DNA of 64,000 nt, from positions 372,001-436,000 of the forward strand of contig CAWBST010000013.1 of assembly GCA_963791495.1 (NCBI GenBank), given 5' to 3'. Positions 8,288-16,616 of this stretch are shown in pieces (the first letter of the stretch is position 1; every line of letters begins with the position of its first letter). Origin of the DNA: JAMXLO01 sp963791495. Lineage in GTDB: Bacteria; Pseudomonadota; Alphaproteobacteria; Acetobacterales; Acetobacteraceae. The position numbers and the translations under genes were made by a program. The notes below the pieces were generated by a model that saw only the letters and a program-made list of their open reading frames with translations, was not told the DNA's origin and made no database searches.

Positions 8288-8771
8288 CGTGGCCACCATG
8301 ATCAATACCGGCCGCGATGTGCCCCGCTGGCGACGCATCGCACTGCCTGCCTCCATCCTTCTGAACCTCTTCCTTGTCGCGGTGATCGGTGGACACATGT
8401 GGCGGGTACGCGGCCATGAAGCGGCCTTCGCAACACCGATGGCGCGCGTCCTGGCCAGGGCGGAAGCCAGTCTGCCAGCGCAGGACGCGGCCAAGTTCGG
8501 AGCGGTCATCCGGCGCGATGCACAGCGCTACGCGGACGCTCAGAAGCGGCTCCTCGATGCTCGTCTCGAACTGCGGCGTCAGATCACGGCGGACCAGTTC
8601 AATCAGGAGGACGTGCGGCGGGCATTGGCCACATGGCAGGCGGCGTGGAACGCGTTCTTCGACGACTTCGGCAACACGCTCGTCGAGGCACTGGCCCAGG
8701 TATCGCCGGAGGGCAGGCACAAGCTCGCTGCCGCGCACCGGTTGGAAGGTGCGACAGCGTCCCAACCTTGA
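8271..8771 (+). CDS. Periplasmic metal-sensor-like protein (CnrX/Spy type)
   Basis: About 166 residues: an N-terminal membrane anchor (about residues 23-43) followed by an all-helical periplasmic domain with LARAEASLPAQDAAKFGAVIRRD, RLLDARLELRRQITADQF and DVRRALATWQAAWNAFFDDFGNTLVEAL. This is the hairpin arrangement of heavy-metal-sensor/Spy-like proteins. It overlaps the preceding gene by 17 bases, so a start at MINTGRD (8298) is possible. In CnrX the domain binds Ni/Co and releases the anti-sigma factor; the bound ligand here cannot be read from sequence. Confidence 0.7.
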   Translation: MSGPIDVATMINTGRDVPRWRRIALPASILLNLFLVAVIGGHMWRVRGHEAAFATPMARVLARAEASLPAQDAAKFGAVIRRDAQRYADAQKRLLDARLELRRQITADQFNQEDVRRALATWQAAWNAFFDDFGNTLVEALAQVSPEGRHKLAAAHRLEGATASQP

Positions 8772-8852
8772 ATGCAGGAAATCCGCAGACCGCGTGTCGC
8801 AATGCGATCGCTGCTTCGTATCACCACGCGTGCAGCAATAGTGGAGAGCATC

Positions 8853-9158
8853 ATGACCAGATTCGCGAATATCAGAATGGCATCCGCCGTGATGGTGGCC
8901 CTTGCGGGCACGCCTGCCGCGGCCGCGCAACTGAAGGGGAACTTCGACGCTGCCGATGCAAATCACGACGGCCGTGTGACGCTGCAGGAATACGAGGCTT
9001 ACGCCACAAGCCGTCTGATGGCAGCGAACGGGCGGATGGCTCAGAGGTTCAAGCAACTGAGCCCGCAGGAACAGGCCGCTCGTCTGCAGCAGCGCTTCGC
9101 GAAGTTGGACAGCGCCCGCAAGGGATATCTGGACCGGAACGATTGGAATGGCTCGTGA
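8853..9158 (+). CDS. Exported EF-hand calcium-binding protein
   Basis: 101 residues: a signal peptide (to about residue 25, ending AAAA) and one canonical EF-hand loop, DANHDGRVTLQE, near residues 32-43. A second, degenerate loop occurs near the C-terminus (DSARKGYLDRNDW, lacking several ligands). Such small periplasmic EF-hand proteins are common in Rhodospirillales. It is in line with the sigma-factor operon and 80 bases after it, so it may be a target of that sigma factor. Confidence 0.75.
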   Translation: MTRFANIRMASAVMVALAGTPAAAAQLKGNFDAADANHDGRVTLQEYEAYATSRLMAANGRMAQRFKQLSPQEQAARLQQRFAKLDSARKGYLDRNDWNGS

Positions 9159-9200
9159 ATTCCGCAGACGCAAACATCAACGCATAGAAGGAGTGGGCTG

Positions 9201-9506
9201 ATGTTCAGGAACATCATGGTGACATCACTCGTTGTCGCAGGAACGGCGATGGCGGCCGCGTCTCCCGCATATGCCAGAGGGTGGACATACACAGGACCGC
9301 ACGGTGCCACAGTCACCCATTGGGGAGGGCGCCCGGGACCATGCTGCTTCGCCGGCGGTGTTGCCACAGGAGCTATTGCCGGGCTGGCCGTTGGTACAGC
9401 GGTTGGCGCGGCAGCCGCCGCGCGGCCGGTGGTGGCGCCCCCGGTGGTCTATGCCGCGCCACCGCCCGTCGTTTACGCCCCCGGCGGTTACTATTACGTC
9501 CCTTGA
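9201..9506 (+). CDS. Small exported Gly/Ala/Pro-rich protein
   Basis: 101 residues: a signal peptide ending AYA-RG (about residue 25), a short WTYTGPHGATVTHWGG segment, a Gly-zipper-like hydrophobic stretch (residues 50-75) and a Pro/Val/Tyr-rich tail ending PGGYYYVP. Proteins with this layout are frequent hypothetical exported proteins in alphaproteobacteria, often beside stress-sigma genes. GGAG lies upstream of the ATG. Function is unknown. Confidence 0.6.
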   Translation: MFRNIMVTSLVVAGTAMAAASPAYARGWTYTGPHGATVTHWGGRPGPCCFAGGVATGAIAGLAVGTAVGAAAAARPVVAPPVVYAAPPPVVYAPGGYYYVP

Positions 9507-9586
9507 ACTGAGGATATCTATCCCCGCCCTTACACTCGAATCAGGATATCACCCTCGCGATGTCCTCATCCTTGCGCTGCCGCCGA

Positions 9587-11047
9587 TCATGCGGAACTCG
9601 TCGACGGAACACGCCGTGTGATCACACTGACCACCGCCAACGTCAGCACATTCAGCACGAGCGCGACGATGCCGATGTTGAGATCGCGCAGTGCCTCCGG
9701 CAGCCCAGGGAACAGAGTCGCAATCGTCGTGTGCGTGAGCGAGGTCGCCGCAACCGTCGCGATCCCCACGACGATGCCCGCGAACACAGCCGTGCTGCTC
9801 AACGGATTGTTCCGGTGCAGGCTCATCACCAGAGCGGGAAACAACTGGGTGACGAAGCTGTAGCCCATCAGCAGCAGCGCGACGATGGTCTGTCCACCGC
9901 TCAACGTGAAGTACACCGCGACCAGCGCCACGATCGGGACCAGCCGGCGCGCCAGCCGCGATACCGCCTGATCGGACGCGGTGCCGTTCAGCGGGCGATA
10001 GATGTTGTTCGCCAGCAGCGTCGCCGTCGTCATCATGATCATCGAGCCCGGCACGAGTGCGGTCAGCACGCCTGCCGCGCCGATTACCCCGACGAACCAC
10101 GGGTCGAATGCCTGGATCGACAGGCGGAACAGCGCGAGGTCGATCTGCGGTCCGGTCAGTCCGGGCACCTTCAGGACCGCCGCAAAGCCGACGAAGAACA
10201 CGAACGCCAGGATGAGTTGGTACAGCGGCATGACGATGGCGTTCTGACGGAACGCCTTCTCGCGCCGCGCAGTGAACACCGAGCCGAAGCTGTGCGGCCA
10301 CATGTAAAAGCCCAAAGCCGTGAGCAGGACGGTGGAGTCGAACCAGGCGATGCTCTCACCCTTGGGCGGCAGCGCGAGGAAGTCCGGTTTCGCCTCCTGG
10401 ATGGCGGAGAACATCGTTCCGAAGCCGCCGTAGAGATGGATCGGCAGATAGAGCCCGAGGAACACTGCCACCACCAGGATCAGCACGTCCTTGGCGACCG
10501 CCGTCCAGGCGGAGCCATGCACGCCCGACACCATCACGTAGGCCGTGACCACGCCGGCGCCGATCCAGACCGCAACGGATGATGGAATGGCGCCGTACGA
10601 CGCGGTGGCGACGATGATGCCGAGCCCTTTGAACTGCAGCACGAGGTAAGGGACCATGGCGACGATGCCGACCACGGCGACCAGCACGCCAACGGCGGGA
10701 CTGTCGTACTTGGTTGCGAAGTAGTCGGGCTGCGAGACCAGCCGGTGCTGCCGCGCATAGCGCCAGATCGGCGGCAGCATCCAATACGAGATCACATAGG
10801 CGAGGCACCCGTAGGCCAGGATGTAGTATGCCGGCCCGCCATGCCCGTAGGCATAGCCGCTGCCGCCCAGGAAGGTGAACGTGGTGTAGATCTCGCCTGC
10901 CATCAGCAGGAACACGAAGACCGCGCCGAAGCCACGGCCGCCCACGGTCCACTGCTCCAGGTTCATGTCGCGCCCGCGTCCTGCCCGCAGACCAAGCAGC
11001 AGCGCCGCGAGAGCGGTCAGGGCGATGATCAGGAGGGCAGCACTCAC
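9587..11047 (-). CDS. Sodium:solute symporter family permease
   Basis: 486 residues from a GTG start at 11047, with about 13 membrane helices. Family features include the AGRGRDMNLEQWTVGGRGFG segment, the GEIYTTFTFLGGSGYAYGHG helix and LVSQPDYFATKYDS. It belongs to the SSS (solute:sodium symporter) family and probably imports an organic acid or similar solute; the substrate is unknown. The GTG overlaps the stop of the upstream small membrane gene (GTGA, 11044-11047). That pair, a DUF3311-type protein followed by an SSS permease, is a recurrent arrangement in proteobacteria. Confidence 0.9.
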   Translation of the reverse strand: MSAALLIIALTALAALLLGLRAGRGRDMNLEQWTVGGRGFGAVFVFLLMAGEIYTTFTFLGGSGYAYGHGGPAYYILAYGCLAYVISYWMLPPIWRYARQHRLVSQPDYFATKYDSPAVGVLVAVVGIVAMVPYLVLQFKGLGIIVATASYGAIPSSVAVWIGAGVVTAYVMVSGVHGSAWTAVAKDVLILVVAVFLGLYLPIHLYGGFGTMFSAIQEAKPDFLALPPKGESIAWFDSTVLLTALGFYMWPHSFGSVFTARREKAFRQNAIVMPLYQLILAFVFFVGFAAVLKVPGLTGPQIDLALFRLSIQAFDPWFVGVIGAAGVLTALVPGSMIMMTTATLLANNIYRPLNGTASDQAVSRLARRLVPIVALVAVYFTLSGGQTIVALLLMGYSFVTQLFPALVMSLHRNNPLSSTAVFAGIVVGIATVAATSLTHTTIATLFPGLPEALRDLNIGIVALVLNVLTLAVVSVITRRVPSTSSA

Positions 11048-11247
11048 GTGTCGGTGTCCGAGCGCCGGTTCGCAGGATCGGTGAAGTAGATCACCGCCAT
11101 GATGGCGCTGGTCAGCAGGATCCACAGGATCAGCCAGGCCATCAGCAGCGGCAGTCCCAGCACGAGAGGGGTGACGCGGTTGAGGAACACGGCACCCACG
11201 AGGACGCCGACGAAGGGCAGTGCGGCGAGGGTCTTGGTGACTGCCAT
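11044..11247 (-). CDS. DUF3311-type small membrane protein
   Basis: 67 residues with two membrane helices (about 7-27 and 30-52). The segment LPFVGVLVGAVFLNRVTPLVLGLPLLMAWLILWILLTS matches the DUF3311 pattern. It is the first gene of a two-gene operon and overlaps the sodium:solute symporter start by four bases. It is likely an accessory subunit or stabiliser of that permease, an inference from conserved pairing. Confidence 0.8.
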   Translation of the reverse strand: MAVTKTLAALPFVGVLVGAVFLNRVTPLVLGLPLLMAWLILWILLTSAIMAVIYFTDPANRRSDTDT

Positions 11248-11347
11248 GGTATGCCAAGAACACCCTAGGCGCGACCCGGTTGCCCCGTCTATCTTTACTT
11301 CGCGTCAGAACGTTTGTTATTATTTGGTGACGAACCCGGAGCCTGCC

Positions 11348-11572
11348 ATGACGGCGCTGAAGATCACCCAGATTGGCAATTCGGTCGGCGTCATCCTGCC
11401 GAAGGAGCTCCTGGCGAAGCTCGGCGTCGGCAAGGGCGACACTTTGTATGCGGTCGACGTGCCGGATGGTGTGCGGCTGACCACGGCGGACCCGGAGTTC
11501 GAGCAGCAGATGGCGGTCGCGCGCAAGCTGATGAAGCGCTGGCGCAATGTGCTGCGCGAGCTTGCGAAGTGA
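11348..11572 (+). CDS. AbrB/MazE-type antitoxin
   Basis: 74 residues. The N-terminal ITQIGNSVGVILPKELLAKLGVGKGD is the swapped-hairpin AbrB DNA-binding domain. The C-terminal half is charged and helical and would bind the toxin. It overlaps the Doc-type toxin gene by four bases and should repress the shared promoter, as known for this family. The promoter probably lies in the AT-richer stretch 11300-11340. Confidence 0.9.
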   Translation: MTALKITQIGNSVGVILPKELLAKLGVGKGDTLYAVDVPDGVRLTTADPEFEQQMAVARKLMKRWRNVLRELAK

Positions 11573-11952
11573 CCGTGTGGCTGTCACGCCAGCTCATCAT
11601 CGCGATCCACGACGAACAACTTGCCGAACATGGCGGTGCCCCCGGCATGCGCGAGGAGGGGCTCCTGGAGAGCGCCCTTGCGCGGCCGCTCAATCGTGCG
11701 GGCTACGACGATCCGGACATCGCCGAACTGGCGGCGACATATGCGATCGGCATCGTGCGCAACCATCCGTTTGTCGATGGTAACAAGCGAACCGGCTTCG
11801 CTGCGCTGTTCATGTTCCTGGGGCTGAACGGCGCGGAGTTCGAGCCGCCCGAAGTCGATGCGACGATGGCGATGCTTCGGCTCGCGGCAGGTGAGATGAC
11901 GGACGCAGAATTCGCCGCCTGGGTCCGATCGCATGTGCGTGCCCCGGGGTAA
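11569..11952 (+). CDS. doc: Death-on-curing (Doc) type Fic-fold toxin
   Basis: 127 residues from a GTG that overlaps the antitoxin stop (GTGA). The catalytic Fic-type motif reads HPFVDGNKR at residues 66-74. Asp70 and Lys73 match the Doc variant, which phosphorylates elongation factor EF-Tu rather than transferring AMP. The helices before it (GLLESALARPLNRAGY) are also typical of Doc. The toxin appears intact. It is paired here with an AbrB-like antitoxin rather than Phd. Confidence 0.9.
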   Translation: MTVWLSRQLIIAIHDEQLAEHGGAPGMREEGLLESALARPLNRAGYDDPDIAELAATYAIGIVRNHPFVDGNKRTGFAALFMFLGLNGAEFEPPEVDATMAMLRLAAGEMTDAEFAAWVRSHVRAPG

Positions 11953-12015
11953 CGCTGCTCCGCTGGGCACGCATGCGCGCGTGTGGCAGAAATTCCGGCA
12001 AACAGGGAGGCGGTC

Positions 12016-12976
12016 ATGCCAGCAACGCCACGCGTTATCACCATCGAGGAGCACTACCAGGATCCGGACGTCGTGCGTGCCTATGCGCCCGAGGACTCAC
12101 GCCAGCTTCCCGCCATCGCGGAACGGCTGAACGACCTGACCGGGCTCCGCATCAAGGAGATGGACGAGGCGGGCATCGACATGCAGGTGCTGTCGCACGC
12201 CAATCCGGGCCTGCAGAAGATGGACGCCGAAACCTCGGTGCGTCTGGCGCGCGTTGCCAACGACCGGCTGGCGCGAGACGGTGCGCGCGCATCCCGACCG
12301 GTTCGCTGCCTTCGCCGCCATCCCCACTCCCGATCCCAAGGCCGCGGCCGATGAGCTGGAACGCGCGGTCACGCAACTCGGCTTCAAGGGTGCGCTGATC
12401 AATGGCACGACCAACGGGGTGTTCTTCGACGACAAACGCTTCTGGCCGATCTGCGAACGCGCCGCGGCGCTCGACGTGCCGTTGTATCTGCATCCGACCA
12501 TGCCGCATCCGGCGGTGATCGAGACCTACTACAAGGACTACGCGCAGGACTGGCCGATGATCATGCGCGCCGCCTGGGGCTTCACGGTGGAGACCGCGAC
12601 ACAGGGCGTGCGCATGGTGCTGTCCGGCGTGTTCGACGCCTACCCGAAGCTGAAGATCATCCTGGGGCATCTCGGCGAGGGCCTGCCGTTCCTGCTGTGG
12701 CGCATCGACATGGGTTTCAAGCGTGAAGGTCCCGGGCGGCGCGCATTCCGCGACATCTTCTGCGAGCACTTCCACATCACGACCAGCGGCTTCTTCTCCG
12801 ATCCGGCGCTGCTGTGCTGCGTGCAGGAACTTGGCGTGGATCGCATCATGTTCTCGGTCGACTATCCGTTCGTTGCCAACAAGCCGGGCACCGACTGGCT
12901 GCCGACCATTCCGCTTTGCGCCGAGGACCGCGCCAAGATCGCGAGCGGCAACGCGATGCGGCTGCTGAGGTTGTGA
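12016..12976 (+). pseudogene. Amidohydrolase-2 family protein (ACMSD-like), one frameshift
   Basis: From the ATG at 12016 (AGGGAGG upstream) the first frame reads TIEEHYQDPDV, then the EMDEAGIDMQVLSHANP strand. The frame changes at 12271-12274, where one extra base splits ANDRLA from ETVRAHPDRFAAFAA. The rest is intact to residue about 320: PLYLHPTMPHP (metal His), KIILGHLGEGLP (metal His) and FSVDYPF (metal Asp). The family contains decarboxylases and hydrolases of aromatic and lactone substrates with a zinc-bound TIM barrel. The N-terminal HxH reads EEH here, as in many 2-amino-3-carboxymuconate-6-semialdehyde decarboxylase-like members. Removing one base restores a complete gene, so sequencing error is likely. 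Confidence 0.8.
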
Positions 12977-13416
12977 CCGATCCTTTCGTCCGTCCGGAGG
13001 AAGCCACTGCTGCCGATGCGATCGCCGCGATCGGCGACGAACTCGCCGTGTTTGACGACTGGATGGATCGCTATCAGTTCATCATCGAACTCGGCCGCAA
13101 GCTGCCGCCGTTTCCTGACGCCTGGGCCGATGATGCGCATCGCGTGCCAGGATGCCAGAGCAAGGTGTGGATGGAAGGCGCACTGGACAGCGGCAGGCTG
13201 TTCCTTGCCGGCACCTCCGATGCGGCGATCGTGTCCGGCCTGATCGCGCTGCTGCTGCGCGTCTACTCGGGTCGCTCGCCGGACGAGATCGTCGCCACCG
13301 ATCCGGTGTTCCTGAAGGAACTCGGCCTGCTGGAGGCGCTGTCGACCAACCGCGGCAATGGCATTGCCGCTATGGCGCGCAAGGTCCGCGCACTCGCCGC
13401 GCTGCAGCGGGGCTGA
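12973..13416 (+). CDS. sufE: SufE-family Fe-S cluster sulfur acceptor
   Basis: 147 residues from a GTG that overlaps the amidohydrolase stop (GTGA). Family features are FDDWMDRYQFIIELGRKLPPFP (about residues 23-44) and HRVPGCQSKVWM, where the Cys near residue 61 accepts persulfide sulfur from SufS. No suf operon is present nearby, which is usual for alphaproteobacterial sufE. Its coupling to an amidohydrolase is probably incidental. Confidence 0.93.
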   Translation: MTDPFVRPEEATAADAIAAIGDELAVFDDWMDRYQFIIELGRKLPPFPDAWADDAHRVPGCQSKVWMEGALDSGRLFLAGTSDAAIVSGLIALLLRVYSGRSPDEIVATDPVFLKELGLLEALSTNRGNGIAAMARKVRALAALQRG

Positions 13417-13424
13417 CGCGAGCC

Positions 13425-14285
13425 GTGCCACCTCGTGCGGGACAGGTGGTGCTCGCCGGCATTGCCGCATTGATTGCCGGGGTGTGGATTTCGATCTGCG
13501 CCGCTGCGCCGGAGTTCATCTGGGAGGGATTTCGTCTCGCACTCGGCCATGTCAGCCGGACGGATCTGCTGGCGGCGCTGCTGATCGGGCTGGTCCTGGC
13601 GTTCTTCGTCGAGCCGGTGATGGAGCATGCGCGACTTCTGCTTGCCAGACTGCAACATCCGCAACATGTGGACCATCGGCAGCACGACGCGTTGTTCGCT
13701 GCAGGCCTGGCTCTCGCCTTCGCGCTGACGTCGATCTGCCTGCACGAAGCGATGACAGCCTACATCTCGGCTCGTGGCAGTAGAGACGCAGGGCTCGCGG
13801 CCGGGGTCGAGCTCACCATCTCATGGGCCATCGTGCCGTTCGCCACCACCATCGCCTGGCTGGCCGTTCGGCCCCTCTGGCTCGCAGTGCCGGTCGGGAT
13901 CTTCGCCGCAGCGTCTTCCTGCCTGACCACGTGGCTGTATTCCTGGCCCGTGCAGTCGGCGATCAGCACGACGATCCCAAGCGTGATCATCCTCGGCCTC
14001 GGCTACCGGCACATCCTGCGCTCACCAAGGCAGCGCGTCCTTGTACGCTGTGCCCGCAGCGTCGCATTGGTTGGGACGATCTGGCTCATCGTCGCCGTGC
14101 TGTTCGATACGACGATGGGTCTCTTTCACCTGGACCGGCTCGAACTGTACGACGCGCCAAGCTTCTGGATGGACGTGCGCTACTATATCGGCTGGGCGAT
14201 CGGCCTGGCGTTGGCTCCGTCGCCCTATCGCCAGGCCGAATCCGTCACTTCGCCAACGCCGGTTGTGCCACCTTCACACCCTTGA
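13425..14285 (+). CDS. Integral membrane protein of unknown function
   Basis: 286 residues from a GTG at 13425, eight bases after sufE; later GTG codons at 13455-13458 are alternatives. About seven hydrophobic segments are visible (residues 8-28, 45-65, 85-105, 125-145, 150-170, 178-195 and 210-235). I do not recognise a family. A conserved-looking loop contains CLHEAMTAYISARGSRDAGL. Its last 41 bases overlap the convergent luciferase-like gene. Confidence 0.55.
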   Translation: MPPRAGQVVLAGIAALIAGVWISICAAAPEFIWEGFRLALGHVSRTDLLAALLIGLVLAFFVEPVMEHARLLLARLQHPQHVDHRQHDALFAAGLALAFALTSICLHEAMTAYISARGSRDAGLAAGVELTISWAIVPFATTIAWLAVRPLWLAVPVGIFAAASSCLTTWLYSWPVQSAISTTIPSVIILGLGYRHILRSPRQRVLVRCARSVALVGTIWLIVAVLFDTTMGLFHLDRLELYDAPSFWMDVRYYIGWAIGLALAPSPYRQAESVTSPTPVVPPSHP

Positions 14286-15435
14286 ACGCAGGCATCACGT
14301 CGCGCGCGAACCACTCCAGTTGTTCCAGCGCCTCTGACAGCGGCACGCCGACCGAGAGGCTGACGGTGACGCGATCCAGCCCGGGATAGCGCTCCTCCAG
14401 TTTCTTCAGCGCCTCGATGACATCGGACGGGGTGCCGGTGAGGAACCCACCAGCCTTCACCGCATCCTCGATGCGCGGCAGCTTCGCCGTCGGCGCACGC
14501 TTCGGATCGCGCATGGTCTCGATCTGCTCATCGGTCAGAGCCTTCACCAGACGCAGCTCGCCGAACATCTTCATGTTCTCTTCGTAGTACTTCCCGGCGA
14601 TGCGCATGCCCTGCTCGACGCTGTCGGCGAGGTAGAACTGGAAGCCCAGCGCCATGCGCTCGCCGAGCTCGATATGCTTGCCCGCACGCGCATAGGCCGC
14701 CTGGAAGTCCACCATCGACTTGTGCACCGCCCCGCCTTCGGCCGATCCGCCGCCGATCACGCCGCAAATGCCGTGCTTCGCCATGAAGTCGAGTGCGCGC
14801 TGCGTACCGCCCTGGATCGGCTGCCAGCATTCCACCGGTAGGCGAGCCGGGCGTGGCACCAATGTCAGCTCCTTGAGTGTATAGCCGCGATACGGCACCT
14901 CGGGCGGCAGCGTGTAGTGCTTGCCTTTGTGGCTGAACGACTCCTCGTTGAACGACTTGAAGATGATCTCGACCTGCTCCTCGAACAGCTCGCGGTTGGC
15001 GGGCTGGTCGAGCAGCGGCGCACCGAAGCTCTCCACCTCGCGCGTGTGATAGCCGCGGCCCACACCGAACACGACACGCCCGTTCGACAGGATGTCCGCC
15101 ATCGCGTAGTCCTCGGCCAGGCGCAGCGGGTGCCACATCGGCGTAATGTTGAATCCGCAGCCGATCCGCAGGTTCTTCGTGAGATGCGTCAGGTGCAGCG
15201 CCATCAGCAGCACGTTGGGGATGCACTCGGTGCCTTCGGGCTGGAAGTGATGCTCGGCCATCCAGTAAGTGCCGTAGCCCAGGCGATCCATCAGCTTGGC
15301 CATCTCCTCGGCCTTGCTCAGCGCTGTGGCGAGCTTCTCGTTCGGGTAGCGCCGGTCATTGATCGGCGTGCCGCCGTAGCCGACGTTCTCGAGATCGATG
15401 TGGCCGGCGTATGAGCTGTCGAACTGCTTGAGCAT
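14245..15435 (-). CDS. Luciferase-like (LLM) flavin monooxygenase
   Basis: 396 residues, start ATG 15435 with AGGAGG upstream. A TIM-barrel flavin monooxygenase of the bacterial-luciferase superfamily: GYGTYWMAEHHFQPEG (residues 57-72), TKNLRIGCGFNITPMWHPLRLAEDYAMADILSNGR and VFGVGRGYHTREVESFG. Length and the HHF motif fit the LuxA-like alkane/alkanal branch rather than the F420 branch. A reduced flavin would be supplied by a separate reductase. It is divergent from the LigB/HpaB pair (119-base gap), suggesting a shared catabolic role. Confidence 0.87.
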   Translation of the reverse strand: MLKQFDSSYAGHIDLENVGYGGTPINDRRYPNEKLATALSKAEEMAKLMDRLGYGTYWMAEHHFQPEGTECIPNVLLMALHLTHLTKNLRIGCGFNITPMWHPLRLAEDYAMADILSNGRVVFGVGRGYHTREVESFGAPLLDQPANRELFEEQVEIIFKSFNEESFSHKGKHYTLPPEVPYRGYTLKELTLVPRPARLPVECWQPIQGGTQRALDFMAKHGICGVIGGGSAEGGAVHKSMVDFQAAYARAGKHIELGERMALGFQFYLADSVEQGMRIAGKYYEENMKMFGELRLVKALTDEQIETMRDPKRAPTAKLPRIEDAVKAGGFLTGTPSDVIEALKKLEERYPGLDRVTVSLSVGVPLSEALEQLEWFARDVMPAFKGVKVAQPALAK

Positions 15436-15554
15436 GGCTGTCCTCCTGGGTGTTCGCATGGTAGGCGCGCGCCCCGGCTTGGCAACCCGTCCCGATACCG
15501 CCTACCGTCCGCCCCACGGAGGGACGCAAAACCAGAAAACAAGGGAGCGAAAAC

Positions 15555-16616
15555 ATGGCCGAGATTCTCGGACTGGGCTGCACGCACTATCCAGGGCTGC
15601 TGCAGCCTGACGAACGGCTGCCTGGCGGGTTCCAGCATTTGCTCACCGCCCCCAACGTTCCCGCACAGTTCAAGGACCGCGGCAACTGGCCGGCCGAACT
15701 GCTGTCCGAACTCGGCAACGACGAAGGCCTGTCGTCGGCGCGGCGCTATGGCGCGCGCCTGGCGGACGACTTCCGTGCGATCCGCATGGCGCTGGACGAC
15801 TTCGATCCCGACGTGGTGCTGATCTGGGGCGACGATCAGTATGAGAACTTCCGTGAGGACATCATCCCGGCGTTCTGCGTGTTCGGGCTGGATGAGCAGT
15901 TCGGCGTGAAGCCCTGGTACAATGGCAACGGCGGCAAGCCCAACCGCTGGGGCGAGTCCGGCGACTGGACGATGAAGCTGCGCGGCGCACGCGATGCGGC
16001 GAAGCATCTGGCGAGTGCGCTCATCGAGCGCGGCATCGACATGGCGTATGCCTACAAGCCGTTGCACGTCGACGGCCTGGCGCACGCCTTCACCAATACG
16101 CTGCTCTACCTCGATTGGGACAGGCGCGGGTTCCCCTGGCCGGTGCTGCCGTTCGCGATCAACTGCTACGGCCGCAACCTGATCCACGCAAAGGGCGGCA
16201 TGTCTGCGCTGTTCAAGCCGCCATCAACCGAGGCGCCCGATCCGCCGGCGCCGCAGCCGTGGCGCTGCATGGATGTCGGCCGCGCTGTGGCCGAGGTTCT
16301 GGCGGAATCGCCGTGGCGGGTCGCGCTGATCGCGTCATCGAGCTGGTCGCACTGCTTCCTGTCGCCGACCAATGGCTATCTGTGGCCCGACCACAAGGCC
16401 GACCGCCTGATGTTCGACGCGCTATCCGCCAGTGACTACGGCTTCTGGCGCAAGCGCTCGCTCAAGGACATGGAGCAGGCGGGCCAGCATGAGATGCTGA
16501 ACTGGATGGCGCTGGTCGGCGCGATGGAGACGCTCGAGCGGCGGCCGGTGATCCACGACTATGTCGAAACGCACGTCTTCATGTCGGAGAAGTGCTTCGT
16601 GTCCTACCCGGCGTGA
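15555..16616 (+). CDS. Class III extradiol ring-cleavage dioxygenase (LigB superfamily)
   Basis: 353 residues, start ATG 15555. LigB-type features: GLGCTHYPGLL at the N-terminus (His of the metal site), DPDVVLIWGDDQYENF, KPLHVDGLAHAFTNTLLYLDWD and LIASSSWSHCFL (the second His region). The family uses Fe(II) to cleave catechol-type rings next to the hydroxyl groups. Its stop overlaps the following HpaB-type gene by four bases. The two could hydroxylate an aromatic ring and then open it. The substrate is not known. Confidence 0.88.
   Translation: MAEILGLGCTHYPGLLQPDERLPGGFQHLLTAPNVPAQFKDRGNWPAELLSELGNDEGLSSARRYGARLADDFRAIRMALDDFDPDVVLIWGDDQYENFREDIIPAFCVFGLDEQFGVKPWYNGNGGKPNRWGESGDWTMKLRGARDAAKHLASALIERGIDMAYAYKPLHVDGLAHAFTNTLLYLDWDRRGFPWPVLPFAINCYGRNLIHAKGGMSALFKPPSTEAPDPPAPQPWRCMDVGRAVAEVLAESPWRVALIASSSWSHCFLSPTNGYLWPDHKADRLMFDALSASDYGFWRKRSLKDMEQAGQHEMLNWMALVGAMETLERRPVIHDYVETHVFMSEKCFVSYPA

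Noticed and set aside
11048..11587. Long N-terminal extension of the sodium:solute symporter frame
   Set aside because: It covers the DUF3311 and toxin-antitoxin genes and contains no membrane segments typical of the family. The GTG at 11047 is the sound start.
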